Below are positions 7,664-22,605 of a stretch of DNA of 64,000 bases, one piece after another. Every line of letters starts with the position of its first letter. Within the stretch, counting starts at the first letter, position 1. Both the position numbers and the translations under genes were made by a program. The DNA is from Aquabacterium humicola (GTDB taxonomy: Bacteria; Pseudomonadota; Gammaproteobacteria; Burkholderiales; Burkholderiaceae_C), in the NCBI RefSeq assembly GCF_030167915.1, contig NZ_JARGNB010000006.1:62001-126000 (forward strand). Direction: 5' to 3'. The notes beneath the pieces were generated by a model, which saw only the letters and a list, made by a program, of their open reading frames with translations, ran no database searches and was not told where the DNA came from.

Positions 7664-10087
7664 CTAACGGTCGTTGTCCTCGGCCCCGAGCCATTGCAGC
7701 AGCGCCTGCCGCAGCGCTTCCAGCGCCAGCGGCTTCGTCAGCACGCCGTCCATGCCGGCGGCCAGGCAGGCGTTGCGGTCGGTGGCCGCGGCGTGCGCGG
7801 TCAGCGCAATGATCGGCGCGCCCGGCCAGCGGCCGGCCTGCTGCAGCAAGCGCAGCCGGCGCGTCGCCTCCAGGCCGTCCATGCCCGGCATCTGCAGGTC
7901 CATCAGCACCAGCGACGGCGGGCGCTCGAGGCAGGCCTCGATGGCCTGCGCGCCGTCGGTCGCGGTGCGCACCGCCAGCCCCAGCGTGCGCAGGAACTCC
8001 TGGCCGATCAGCTGGTTCACCGGGTTGTCCTCGACCAGCAGCACCTCGCTGCCGACGCGCCAGCGCGAGGCGACCGGCGCCAGCGCCGGCCGGGTCACCG
8101 TGACGGCGGACAGCGGCGCCGGCGCGTCGATCTCTTCGCCGAGCGCGGCCAGTGCCGACGGCGCGAGCGGCGCCACGGCCTGACCGATGCCCAGGCGCCG
8201 GGCCTGGGCCTCCAGCGCCGGTTCATGCCAGTCGGGCCGGATCAGCAGGTGCATGGGCACCCGCGGCAGCGCAGCGCGCAGCGGCGCGAGGTCGAGGCCG
8301 GCGTGCAGCGCCAGCTCCGACAGCAGCACCAGCTGCGGCTGCTGCTCGCGGCTGGCGGCCAGCAGCTGATCGAGCGAGGGCAGCAGGCGCACCTGCCAGC
8401 CCAGCCGGCGCAGGCGCCGCGACAGCCAGTCGCCGCCACCTTCGGTCGTCGCGACCAGCCAGGCCGTGCCGCGGAGTCGCGGGGGCGGCGGCGCTTGGTT
8501 GTCCGGCCCCGGCTGCATGCGCAGCTTCAGCGTGAAGCGGGCGCCGCCGCCCGGCGGGCTGTCCAGCACGATGTCGCCGCCCATGTCGAGCGCCAGCGCG
8601 CGGGAGATCGCCAGGCCCAGCCCGGTGCCGCCATGCTCGCGCGCCAGGCTGTCGTCGCCCTGCTCGAAGGCATCGAAGACCTGCGCGCGCCGTTCGGGGG
8701 GGATGCCGGGGCCGGTGTCCTCGACGCTCAGGGACACGTCGAGCCAGCCGTTGGCGGCGTCGGTGACCTCGACGACGACGCCGATGTAGCCGCGTTGCGT
8801 GAACTTGGCGGCATTGCCGATCAGGTTGGTGGCGATCTGGCGCAGGGCGCGCTCGTCGCCGATCAGCTGGCCGTCGCGGCCGATCCAGTCGAACATCAGC
8901 AGCACGCCGCGTTCGCGGGTCAGCGGCATCACGCCGCGCATCGTCGCGATCAGCGCCTGCACGAGATCGAAGGGGCGCGGCTTCAGCTCGGCGCGGCCGG
9001 CCTCGACACGCGAGAAGTCGAGCACCGCGTTGATCACCTGCAGCAGTGTCTCGCCGGAGCGCCGCGCGGTCTCCAGGTAGCGCTGCTGATCGGGCAGCGT
9101 GGCGACACGCTGCGCCAGCTCGAGCATGCCGAGCACGCCGTTCAGCGGCGTGCGGATCTCGTGGCTCATGTGGGCGACGAAGCGCGACTTGGCGGCGTTC
9201 GCGCGTTCCGCCTCGATCTGGCGCTCGCGCGCCAGCTGCAGCGCCGACTCGAGCCGCGCGGTGCGCTCGGCCACCAGGGCCTCCAGCTGGGTGCGCGTGC
9301 GCTCGAGCTCGTGGCGCTGCAGCGTCTGCTCGTGCACGTCGGCCAGCATGCCGGTGATCAGCGTGCGGCCGTCGGGCAGGCGCTCGGCGCGGCCGCGCTG
9401 GCGATACCAGCGGTATTCGCCGTTGCCGTGGCGGAAGCGGTAGTCGAGCTCCCAGCGCCGGCCGGCGCGCATGGCGTCGCCGACCACCTGGCGGAAGCGC
9501 TCGTGGTCGTCCGGGTGCAGCCGCCGGCCCAGGGCCTCGGGCTCGGTCGGCGCGTCCTCGCGGCGGTCGCCGATCAGCTCGAGGTAGCGGTCGGTCATGA
9601 ACAGGCCGGGCTCGCCGAGCACGCGCTCGAACAGGCCCTCGGCCGACGCATCGACCGCCCGCTCGAAACGTCGCGTCAGCGCCAGCAGCGACTGCTGCGC
9701 GGTCTTCTCCGCATGCACGTCGCTGATCGCGCCGGTGATGAAGGCCGGCTTGCCGTCGTCGCCGGCCCAGACGCGGCCGCGCCCGCGGACCCAGCGCCAC
9801 TGGTCCTGCGCGTCGAGGTAGCGCAGCTCGTAGCTGAAGCGGCCCAGCGTGGCGATGGCCTGCTCGTAGCGCGCGAGGAATTCCGGCATGTCGTCCGGAT
9901 GCATGCGCGCGTTGACGATCCTGCGGTCGTCGGGCAGGGCATCGGGCGCGAAGCCGAACATCTCGCGGAAGCTGGGCGAGTACCAGCTGGTGTCCGCGCG
10001 CAGGTCGCGCTCCCAGTAACCGTCGCGCGAGCCGCTGGTGACGCGCTCCAGGCGCTCCAGGCGTGCGCGCAGCTGCTCGTCAGTCAC
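7664..10087 (-). CDS. Soluble PAS hybrid histidine kinase with a degenerate and an intact receiver
   Basis: 807 aa from a GTG start. Domain order: two PAS/PAC units (about 16-130 and 150-265, each with the HPDD and [15 protein letters not shown] features), a coiled coil, HisKA with phospho-acceptor H309 in [12 protein letters not shown], and HATPase_c ([24 protein letters not shown]). A receiver-like segment at about 540-650 has lost its aspartate (LVLLSELAL), and a true receiver with D730 in [10 protein letters not shown] ends the protein. No transmembrane segment or signal peptide is evident, so it should sense an intracellular cue. It starts 12 bases after an orphan substrate-binding protein gene. 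Confidence 0.9.
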   Translation of the reverse strand: MTDEQLRARLERLERVTSGSRDGYWERDLRADTSWYSPSFREMFGFAPDALPDDRRIVNARMHPDDMPEFLARYEQAIATLGRFSYELRYLDAQDQWRWVRGRGRVWAGDDGKPAFITGAISDVHAEKTAQQSLLALTRRFERAVDASAEGLFERVLGEPGLFMTDRYLELIGDRREDAPTEPEALGRRLHPDDHERFRQVVGDAMRAGRRWELDYRFRHGNGEYRWYRQRGRAERLPDGRTLITGMLADVHEQTLQRHELERTRTQLEALVAERTARLESALQLARERQIEAERANAAKSRFVAHMSHEIRTPLNGVLGMLELAQRVATLPDQQRYLETARRSGETLLQVINAVLDFSRVEAGRAELKPRPFDLVQALIATMRGVMPLTRERGVLLMFDWIGRDGQLIGDERALRQIATNLIGNAAKFTQRGYIGVVVEVTDAANGWLDVSLSVEDTGPGIPPERRAQVFDAFEQGDDSLAREHGGTGLGLAISRALALDMGGDIVLDSPPGGGARFTLKLRMQPGPDNQAPPPPRLRGTAWLVATTEGGGDWLSRRLRRLGWQVRLLPSLDQLLAASREQQPQLVLLSELALHAGLDLAPLRAALPRVPMHLLIRPDWHEPALEAQARRLGIGQAVAPLAPSALAALGEEIDAPAPLSAVTVTRPALAPVASRWRVGSEVLLVEDNPVNQLIGQEFLRTLGLAVRTATDGAQAIEACLERPPSLVLMDLQMPGMDGLEATRRLRLLQQAGRWPGAPIIALTAHAAATDRNACLAAGMDGVLTKPLALEALRQALLQWLGAEDNDR

Positions 10088-10099
10088 TGGCAGGGGGTC

Positions 10100-11209
10100 C
10101 TAACGCTTGAAGCGACCGTCCGATCCGACGATCGACAGTTCGGAGTAGACGAGGCCGGTGTGGTCGCCGGGCGAGTAGCTGACCTCCAGCCCGCCGATGT
10201 CCACCCGGTTCATCGAATCGAGCGCGCGCTGCAGGCTGCTGCGCGTGAGGTCCTTGCCGGCGCGGCGCAGGCCTTCGACCAAGACCTTCGCGGCGGCGAA
10301 GCCTTCGAGCATCGCCGGCGACACCTCGGCCAGGCCCTTGGCCACCGCGAGGTCGTGCGCTTCCTTGACGATCGGCGCGGCCAGCGAGCGTTCGTACGGG
10401 AACACCTGGCTGACGATGGTGCCGCGCGCGTGGTCCTTCAGCGACTTGACGAAGCCGGCCGACGCGTTGTTCGACAAGGTGACGAGCTGCGCCCGCGAGC
10501 CGGCCGCGCGCAGCTGGTTGATGCCGTCGACGACCGCGTCGCCCGAGCCGATGAACATGATCGCCTGGGCCTGCGACGCGACCACCTTCGGCACGATGGC
10601 GCTGAAGTCCGGCTTCGTGCGGTCGTACTTCTCGTGCAGCACCGGCGCGGTGACCGGCGCCTTGAAGCCCTTCAGCGCGCCGGTCGCGGCATCGGCGCCG
10701 AACGGATCGTCGACCTGGATGATCGCGATCTTCTGCATGCCGATCGACGCCAGGTGCGACACCGCGCGCTCGGCCTCGCGCTGGTAGGTGGCGCGCACGT
10801 TGAAGACCCACGGGTTGACCGGCTGGTGCAGCGCCATCGCACCGGTGGACGGCCCGACCAGCGGCAGCTTGTGTTCGGCCAGCAGCGGCAGGATGGCCTG
10901 CGAATGCGGCGTGCCGCGCGTCAGGAACAGCGCCACCACGCCCTGGTCGATCAGCTTCTTCGCGTTCTTCGCTGCTTCGGCGGGCTTGAAGTTGTCGTCC
11001 AGCGAGATCAGCTCGATCGTTTGGCCGTTGACGCCGCCCTTGGCATTCACCGCGTCGAGGTAGAGCCTGGCGCCGTCGGTGATCTCCTTGACGCCGGCGG
11101 CGACCGGGCCGGTGAAGCCGGCCGTCTGGCCCACCTTGATCTGCGCCATCGCGGCGCCGTGCGCAAGAAGCCCCGCCATCAACCAGACGATCGCCCGCAA
11201 CGACTTCAT
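10100..11209 (-). CDS. Orphan periplasmic substrate-binding protein, LivK/HAAT family
   Basis: 369 aa from the ATG at 11209, preceded by GGGAG. A longer in-frame extension upstream has no ribosome binding site and would bury the signal peptide. The signal peptide runs to about residue 22 (AMA|Q). The mature part opens IKVGQTAGFTGPVAAG, typical of this family. No permease or ATPase gene is adjacent; the nearest is the Liv importer on the other strand. Since such components can be shared, this protein may feed that importer or act as a sensor partner of the hybrid kinase just downstream. Family assignment is firm; ligand and partner are unknown. Confidence 0.88.
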   Translation of the reverse strand: MKSLRAIVWLMAGLLAHGAAMAQIKVGQTAGFTGPVAAGVKEITDGARLYLDAVNAKGGVNGQTIELISLDDNFKPAEAAKNAKKLIDQGVVALFLTRGTPHSQAILPLLAEHKLPLVGPSTGAMALHQPVNPWVFNVRATYQREAERAVSHLASIGMQKIAIIQVDDPFGADAATGALKGFKAPVTAPVLHEKYDRTKPDFSAIVPKVVASQAQAIMFIGSGDAVVDGINQLRAAGSRAQLVTLSNNASAGFVKSLKDHARGTIVSQVFPYERSLAAPIVKEAHDLAVAKGLAEVSPAMLEGFAAAKVLVEGLRRAGKDLTRSSLQRALDSMNRVDIGGLEVSYSPGDHTGLVYSELSIVGSDGRFKR

Positions 11210-11227
11210 GCCCTGTCTCCCACGTTG

Positions 11228-11296
11228 CCCCCAAAGGACGCCTTGCGCCGGCCCCCCGGAAGGGGCGTCGTCGCCTGGGGACGGCCCGGCGGCGAC
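11228..11296 (-). repeat. Palindromic intergenic repeat, copy B (upstream of orphan binding protein)
   Basis: Read on the minus strand it aligns with copy A over its whole length: stem GTCGCC / GGCGAC (11291-11296 with 11270-11275), loop GCCGGGCCGTCCCCA, a C/G hairpin, GGCGC, and a closing GGGGG at 11228-11232. Both sides of the stem differ from copy A, and pairing is kept. Confidence 0.65.
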
Positions 11297-11409
11297 TGTC
11301 GACCCGCTGTGCGCGGTGGCCGACATTCTGAGCCCAGCGGGTGGGCTTGCGTCTGTACGTAAGGACCGCCGGGGGCGTGACGGATTGCGCGCGAGCGCCG
11401 CCGGGACGC

Positions 11410-11447
11410 CCGGCGCCTGCTGACAACGCGGTGTCAGCAGGCGCCGG
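11410..11447. promoter_or_regulatory. Perfect 16-bp inverted repeat upstream of uvrA
   Basis: Arms at 11410-11425 and 11432-11447 are exactly complementary, with a six-base loop. The centre reads TGACA-N6-TGTCA. There is no T-tract on either strand, and it sits between divergent genes about 85 bases before the uvrA ATG. An operator or an mRNA/cruciform structure therefore fits better than a terminator. A related C-run/G-run follows at 11459-11481, so it may also be a diverged member of the repeat family. Confidence 0.5.
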
Positions 11448-11531
11448 CGGTGCGCTTCCCCCCTCGCTGCAGGGTCGGGGGCGCTGCATAGAATGCCCCG
11501 CTCCGCCTCCTCGAGCCCGTCCCGAGCCCCC

Positions 11532-17255
<5,724 letters not shown>

Positions 17256-17277
17256 GCGCGGTGCCCGGCGCGGTTCG

Positions 17278-17517
17278 TCAGACGTCGAGCTCGTAGACCT
17301 CGGCCGCCGCCCGCGCGGCCGGCGTGCTGCCGGCGAGCGCCTTGTCCCACTCGGGCGCGGTGGCGCTGCGCGTCGGTGCGAGGCCGGTGGTCATCACCGC
17401 GATCTCCTCGGTGCCGGCGTCGAACTCGGCGACACGCAGGCGCGCGGCGGTGAAGAGCATCGCGGTCTGCGCACCGTCGCTGTCGATGATCACGAGGTAG
17501 CGCGCGGGCGCTTGCAT
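17278..17517 (-). CDS. Small conserved-looking hypothetical protein
   Basis: 79 aa. The sequence opens MQAPARYLVIIDSDGAQTAML, with a hydrophobic beta strand followed by charged and Thr-rich stretches. Codon usage (G/C at third positions) matches real genes here. No domain is recognised, and there is no signal peptide or membrane helix. It is convergent with uvrA and downstream of the TPR genes on the same strand, separated by 70 bases. It might be a soluble regulatory or stress protein, but I have no evidence for a function. Confidence 0.6.
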   Translation of the reverse strand: MQAPARYLVIIDSDGAQTAMLFTAARLRVAEFDAGTEEIAVMTTGLAPTRSATAPEWDKALAGSTPAARAAAEVYELDV

Positions 17518-17587
17518 GCGGCAGTCTCCGGGGACATCGGTCCTGCCGAGTGTGCCGCAAAGCGCCGGGCCGCGACCGGCGCGCCGC

Positions 17588-18190
17588 TCACATCAGCAGC
17601 ATCGAGCCCGGTGCCAGCGTCGGCTCGGCGCCTTCCTGTGCGGCGCGCGACAGGTCGGCATTCAGGCCCATCAGGCTGATCGCCCGGTTCTGCATCGTCG
17701 CCGCGTCGTCGTGGTCGCCGCAGCGCTCCAGCACGTCGCTGATGCGCAGCAGCACCTTCACCTCCCACTGGGCGTCGCTGGTCTGGCCGGCCAAGCCGGC
17801 CGCCTCGAAGGCATGGTCGCGGGCGCGTTCGAGCGCGGCGCGCAGCACTTGTCGGTCCTCCTCGCCGGCGGCCTGTTCCGATTCGGCGATCGCGCAAGCC
17901 ACTTCGGCGAGCTCGCAGACGAGGTCGACGCGGGCATCGAGGCCGGGCACCAGCGTGCTCCAGCGCAGCGCCTGCGTGAGGTAGTCCTCGGCGGGGATGA
18001 AGGCACCGAGCGCCTTCAGGCAGCGCGCCACCTGCGCCAGCGCGTTGCTCAGGTCGGCCGGGCGGCCGCGCAGCTCGGCGAGGTCGAGGGCCTTCATCGC
18101 CAGCGTCAGCGCCTGGCGCGCGAAGCCTTCGGGCAGGCCGCGCTCGGCGCGGTCCATCAGGGCGGCGTGGGGGCGATGGTCGGGCTGCAT
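17588..18190 (-). CDS. TPR-like helical repeat protein
   Basis: 200 aa from the ATG at 18190 (an upstream ATG at 18274 is in frame but adds residues of poor character). The protein is all-helical and Ala/Leu-rich with TPR-like segments such as ALTLAMKALDLAELRGRPADL and EDYLTQALRW. It ends without an effector domain. It lies 114 bases downstream of a larger TPR protein on the same strand, and the two probably belong together. In related genera such TPR modules often precede GGDEF domains, but none is found here. Role presumably in protein-protein contacts; partner unknown. Confidence 0.65.
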   Translation of the reverse strand: MQPDHRPHAALMDRAERGLPEGFARQALTLAMKALDLAELRGRPADLSNALAQVARCLKALGAFIPAEDYLTQALRWSTLVPGLDARVDLVCELAEVACAIAESEQAAGEEDRQVLRAALERARDHAFEAAGLAGQTSDAQWEVKVLLRISDVLERCGDHDDAATMQNRAISLMGLNADLSRAAQEGAEPTLAPGSMLLM

Positions 18191-18304
18191 GGGTGAGATG
18201 CTAGGCACGGCGTGCGCGCTTGCCTTCCCCGCGAGCCCGGGGGACGACGGGCCGTCGATCGTGACCGGTTTCACGAACGGCGGCGACGAGCCGCCACGTG
18301 CGGC

Positions 18305-19456
18305 TCAGCCGCGCTGAAGCGGCATCGGCGCGCTGGCGAAGGGCGTCGGCGCCGAAGCCAGCGCCATGTCGACGTCCTGCCGGTTGACCATCAGCCGCGC
18401 CTGCGCGCGGGCCTGCAGCGACAGGCGCTGCATCTCCATCGCGTGGTAGGCCTCGAAGTGGTTCAGCGCCGGCTCGAAGCGGCCGAGCGCCTTGTACGAC
18501 TGGTGCAGCGCGCGGTGTACGCGCATGCGGGTGTTGGCATGGTCGTTCTGGCGCAGCGCCTCGAGCGACGCATGCAGTTCGATCAGCGCGTCGTCGTGCC
18601 GGCCCTGCAGCATGCGCAGCTCGCCCAGGTTGTAGCGGGTGCGCAGCTCGACGGCCTTGTAGCCGCGATCGCGCGCGACGCTCAGCGTCTGCAGCAGCAG
18701 CGCCTCGCCGAGGTCGAACTCGCCGAGCAGCGACAGGATCTCGCCCAGGTTGCCGCGCACGACGCACTGCCGGTAGGCATCGGCGGCGCGGTCCACCAGC
18801 TGCAGCACGGCTTCCGCATGCGCGCGGCCGCGTCGCAGGAAGGCATGCGCGCTGGCGTTCTCGCCGCGCTGCGTCAGCAGGTGGTAGGCGCCGATGCCGG
18901 TGGCTGCCAGGTTGTTCAGCGCCATCGTCTCGGCCGGTTCGTCGCCGAGGGCGCGCGCCTGCTGCAGCGCGCTGAGCAGGTACTGCTCGCCCCGCTCGGG
19001 GTCGCCCAGGCGTTCGTGGCAGATGCCGAGCCGGTTCAGCGCCTCGACCTCGCGCGTGGCCAGGCCGTGGCGGCGCGACAGGTCGAACGCCGCGGCGGCA
19101 TGGCGCAGCGCTTCTTCATGCAGGCCGAGCTCGGTGAACGCGGTGGCGATCAGGCAGTGGGTCTCGCAGGCCGGGCCGGGATCGCCGAGCTGCTGCCACA
19201 GCACCAGCGCACGGCGCGCGGTCAGCGCAGCGTCCTCGAAGAGACCCAGGCGCCACTGGTGGGTGGCCAGCAGGTGGAAGGCACGCGCCAGGTCGGCGGG
19301 CGGCAGCGCGGCGGCCTGCGCGCGTTCGATGGCCAGCTGCGCCTCCTCGGCGCCTTGCGCATGTCGTCCTTCGGCCAGCGCCCGCGCCGAGGCCTGCAGC
19401 CGGTTCGAGAACTCGGCATCCGCGGTGGGGGAGGAGGGCGCGGCAGTGTCGGTCAT
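18305..19456 (-). CDS. TPR-repeat protein without effector domain
   Basis: 383 aa built of about seven to eight tetratricopeptide-type helical pairs (for example RAFHLLATHQWRLGLFEDAA and VEALNRLGICHERLGDPERG). There is no signal peptide, so it is cytoplasmic. The last part (HFEAYHAMEMQRLSLQARAQ) resembles the linker that joins such repeats to GGDEF diguanylate cyclase domains in Burkholderiales, but here the chain ends about 40 residues later. It is either a stand-alone scaffold or the descendant of a truncated signalling protein. The neighbour downstream has similar repeats. Confidence 0.75.
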   Translation of the reverse strand: MTDTAAPSSPTADAEFSNRLQASARALAEGRHAQGAEEAQLAIERAQAAALPPADLARAFHLLATHQWRLGLFEDAALTARRALVLWQQLGDPGPACETHCLIATAFTELGLHEEALRHAAAAFDLSRRHGLATREVEALNRLGICHERLGDPERGEQYLLSALQQARALGDEPAETMALNNLAATGIGAYHLLTQRGENASAHAFLRRGRAHAEAVLQLVDRAADAYRQCVVRGNLGEILSLLGEFDLGEALLLQTLSVARDRGYKAVELRTRYNLGELRMLQGRHDDALIELHASLEALRQNDHANTRMRVHRALHQSYKALGRFEPALNHFEAYHAMEMQRLSLQARAQARLMVNRQDVDMALASAPTPFASAPMPLQRG

Positions 19457-19529
19457 CGGTCAGGGCCGAGCGCGATGACACTCATTGTGGCCCTGCGGCG
19501 CGGTGGGCGCCACGGCGGGCGCCTGCGGG

Positions 19530-20159
19530 TCAACCCGCGCCTTGGCGGCCCGGCCTCAGGACGGCACGGCTGGCCAGGTGGCGCAGCCGCCAGCCGAGCA
19601 GCAGCGCGACGATCACCGCGTAGACCGACCACTCGGCGAAGTCGTTCTTGCCGGCGCGCATCCAGAAGAAGTGCAGCAGGCCCAGCAGCACGATGGCGTA
19701 GACCAGCTTGTGCAGCGCCTTCCATCGCGCCGCGCCCAGCGCCTTGATCGCGCGGTTGAACGAGGTGGCGGCCAGCGGCGCCATCAGCAGCAACGCCAGC
19801 GTGCCGACCAGCACGAAGGGCCGCTTCGGGATGTCGCGCACGATGTCCTCGAGCACCAGGCCCATGTCCAGCCAGGCATAGCAGAGGAAGTGCAGCACGC
19901 CGTAGAAGAACGCGAACAGCCCCAGCATGCGGCGCAGCCGCGCCAGCGCGCTCCAGCCGGTCAGCTCGCGCAGCGGCGTGACCGCCAGCGTCAGGCACAG
20001 CAGGCGCAGCACCCAGTCGCCGGTGCCACGGATCAGCGCCTCGGCCGGGTTCGCACCCAGCGTGTCGAGGATCGCGCCGGCCAGCAGCTGCACGAAGGGC
20101 CCCAGCGCCAGCACGAACAGCGCCGGCTTGGTGGCCGGGTGCAGCAGCAGCTTGTTCAC
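19530..20159 (-). CDS. msrQ: MsrQ, heme-binding membrane subunit of the MsrPQ methionine sulfoxide reductase
   Basis: 209 aa from a GTG start, with five to six transmembrane helices and conserved histidines on helices (GVLHFLCYAW, ALHKLVYAIVLLGLLHFFW) expected to bind b-type heme. It belongs to the ferric-reductase-like YedZ family. It passes electrons from the respiratory chain or flavins to MsrP in the periplasm. It starts 13 bases after msrP, the usual gene order. Confidence 0.92.
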   Translation of the reverse strand: MNKLLLHPATKPALFVLALGPFVQLLAGAILDTLGANPAEALIRGTGDWVLRLLCLTLAVTPLRELTGWSALARLRRMLGLFAFFYGVLHFLCYAWLDMGLVLEDIVRDIPKRPFVLVGTLALLLMAPLAATSFNRAIKALGAARWKALHKLVYAIVLLGLLHFFWMRAGKNDFAEWSVYAVIVALLLGWRLRHLASRAVLRPGRQGAG

Positions 20160-20172
20160 GCGACCGACCGGA

Positions 20173-21156
<984 letters not shown>

Positions 21157-21237
21157 GGTGCTCGGGCTCCTGGTTGAACCGTCAGTCGGGGTGGGAGCGC
21201 CAAGCCTTACGCCGAGTTCACTCCGGCGTGCCGAGAA

Positions 21238-22605
21238 TCACAACTCGCCGTACGAATGCAGGCCAGACAGGAACATGTTGACACCGAGGAAGGCGAAGCT
21301 CGTGACCAGCAGGCCGGCCAGTGCCCACCAGGCCGACATTGCGCCGCGCAGGCCCTTCATCAGGCGCATGTGCAGCCAGGCCGCGTAGTTCAGCCAGACG
21401 ATCAGCGCCCAGGTTTCCTTCGGGTCCCAGCTCCAGTAGCCGCCCCAGGCCTCGGCGGCCCAGAAGGCGCCGAGGATGGTGGCGATCGTGAAGAACGCGA
21501 AGCCGACCGCGATGGACTTGTACATCACGTCGTCGAGCACCTCGGGCGCCGGCAGCTTGGCGGCGATGCGCCGGCGCGCGGCGAGGATGCCGCCGACGAT
21601 CAGCAGTGCGACGCCGAAATACACCGCCCAGTAGCTCGACAGCCCGGCGATCGCGTTCTTGCGGAAGACCACCGGCTGCAGGCACAGCACCACGCCGACC
21701 AGCGCCAGCGGCGCCAGCTTCCACCAGTTCGTCTCGCCCGCCGAGCGCTGCACCAGGTAGGCGAAGGCCACCATCGCGGCCAGCGAGAAGGTGCCGTAGC
21801 CGATGAAGTTCGCCGGCACGTGCAGCTTCATCCACCAGCTCTGCAGCGCCGGCACGAGCGGCTGGATCTGGTGCGCGTCGCGCGCGACCGTGTACCAGAG
21901 CAGGAAGCCGACCGCCGCAGACACCACCAGCATCACGAAGGCGCCGAGCGCGCGCGTCTTGTAGTGCTGCTCGTAGTACAGGTAGAACACCGCCGTCAGC
22001 CAGCAGAACAGCACGAAGACCTCGTAGAGGTTGCTGACGGGGATGTGGCCGATGTCCGGGCCGATCTGGTGGCTTTCGTACCAGCGCACCAGCGTGCCGA
22101 CCATCGCCATGAAGACGCCGGCCCACGCGAGCAGCGAGCCGACCTTCTGCGCGGTGTTGTCGTCGGCCTTCACCAGCAGCCCGATCCAGTACAGCACGGT
22201 GCTCATGAAAAACAGCACGCCCATCCACAGGATCGCGCTCTGGCTGGACAGGAAGTACTTCAGCAGGAAGACGTTCTCGGCCTGCGCGAGGTCGGCGCCG
22301 AAGCTGTCCGCGGCCCGGCCGTAGAGCGCGATCGCCAGCAGCGCCGCGGCGCCGACACCGACCGCCAGCGCGCGCATCGAGCGCCAGAACCAGCCCACGG
22401 CGATCAGCGCCGGCACGCTGCCGACGAGGATCGCCTGTTCGTAGCCGTCCATCGAGGCCTGGTAGCGGCGGAACGCGTAGATCGCGCCGGCAACGATGGC
22501 CAGCGCGAACAGCCAGTCGGCGAGATCGCGCCGGGCCAGGAAGCCCGGGCGGCCGATGGCGATGGTCTGCGTCGTCGCGGCGGAAGGGGTCGTCGTGGTG
22601 TTCAT
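21238..22605 (-). CDS. ccsB: Cytochrome c maturation protein CcsB (CcsA/ResC-type heme handling)
   Basis: 455 aa, a polytopic membrane protein. The tryptophan-rich WWD-type segment GGYWSWDPKETWALIVWLN lies near residue 400, with flanking histidines, as in heme-handling proteins of System II cytochrome c biogenesis. It delivers heme to the periplasmic face for attachment to CxxCH apocytochromes. Its ATG overlaps the resB stop by four bases. Naming is confusing in the literature (CcsA, ResC or CcsB); the function is clear. Confidence 0.93.
   Translation of the reverse strand: MNTTTTPSAATTQTIAIGRPGFLARRDLADWLFALAIVAGAIYAFRRYQASMDGYEQAILVGSVPALIAVGWFWRSMRALAVGVGAAALLAIALYGRAADSFGADLAQAENVFLLKYFLSSQSAILWMGVLFFMSTVLYWIGLLVKADDNTAQKVGSLLAWAGVFMAMVGTLVRWYESHQIGPDIGHIPVSNLYEVFVLFCWLTAVFYLYYEQHYKTRALGAFVMLVVSAAVGFLLWYTVARDAHQIQPLVPALQSWWMKLHVPANFIGYGTFSLAAMVAFAYLVQRSAGETNWWKLAPLALVGVVLCLQPVVFRKNAIAGLSSYWAVYFGVALLIVGGILAARRRIAAKLPAPEVLDDVMYKSIAVGFAFFTIATILGAFWAAEAWGGYWSWDPKETWALIVWLNYAAWLHMRLMKGLRGAMSAWWALAGLLVTSFAFLGVNMFLSGLHSYGEL

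Larger units (their letters stand above)
11210..11531. other. Intergenic region between the orphan binding protein and uvrA
   Basis: This 322-base divergent spacer contains repeat copy B (11228-11296), a perfect 16-bp inverted repeat (11410-11447) and a -10-like TAGAAT at 11489-11494. I see no LexA-type CTGT-N8-ACAG box and no supported gene. Confidence 0.5.

Noticed and set aside
11432..11500. LexA (SOS) box before uvrA
   Set aside because: No CTGT-N8-ACAG pattern; the nearby palindrome has the opposite half-site order (TGACA-N6-TGTCA).
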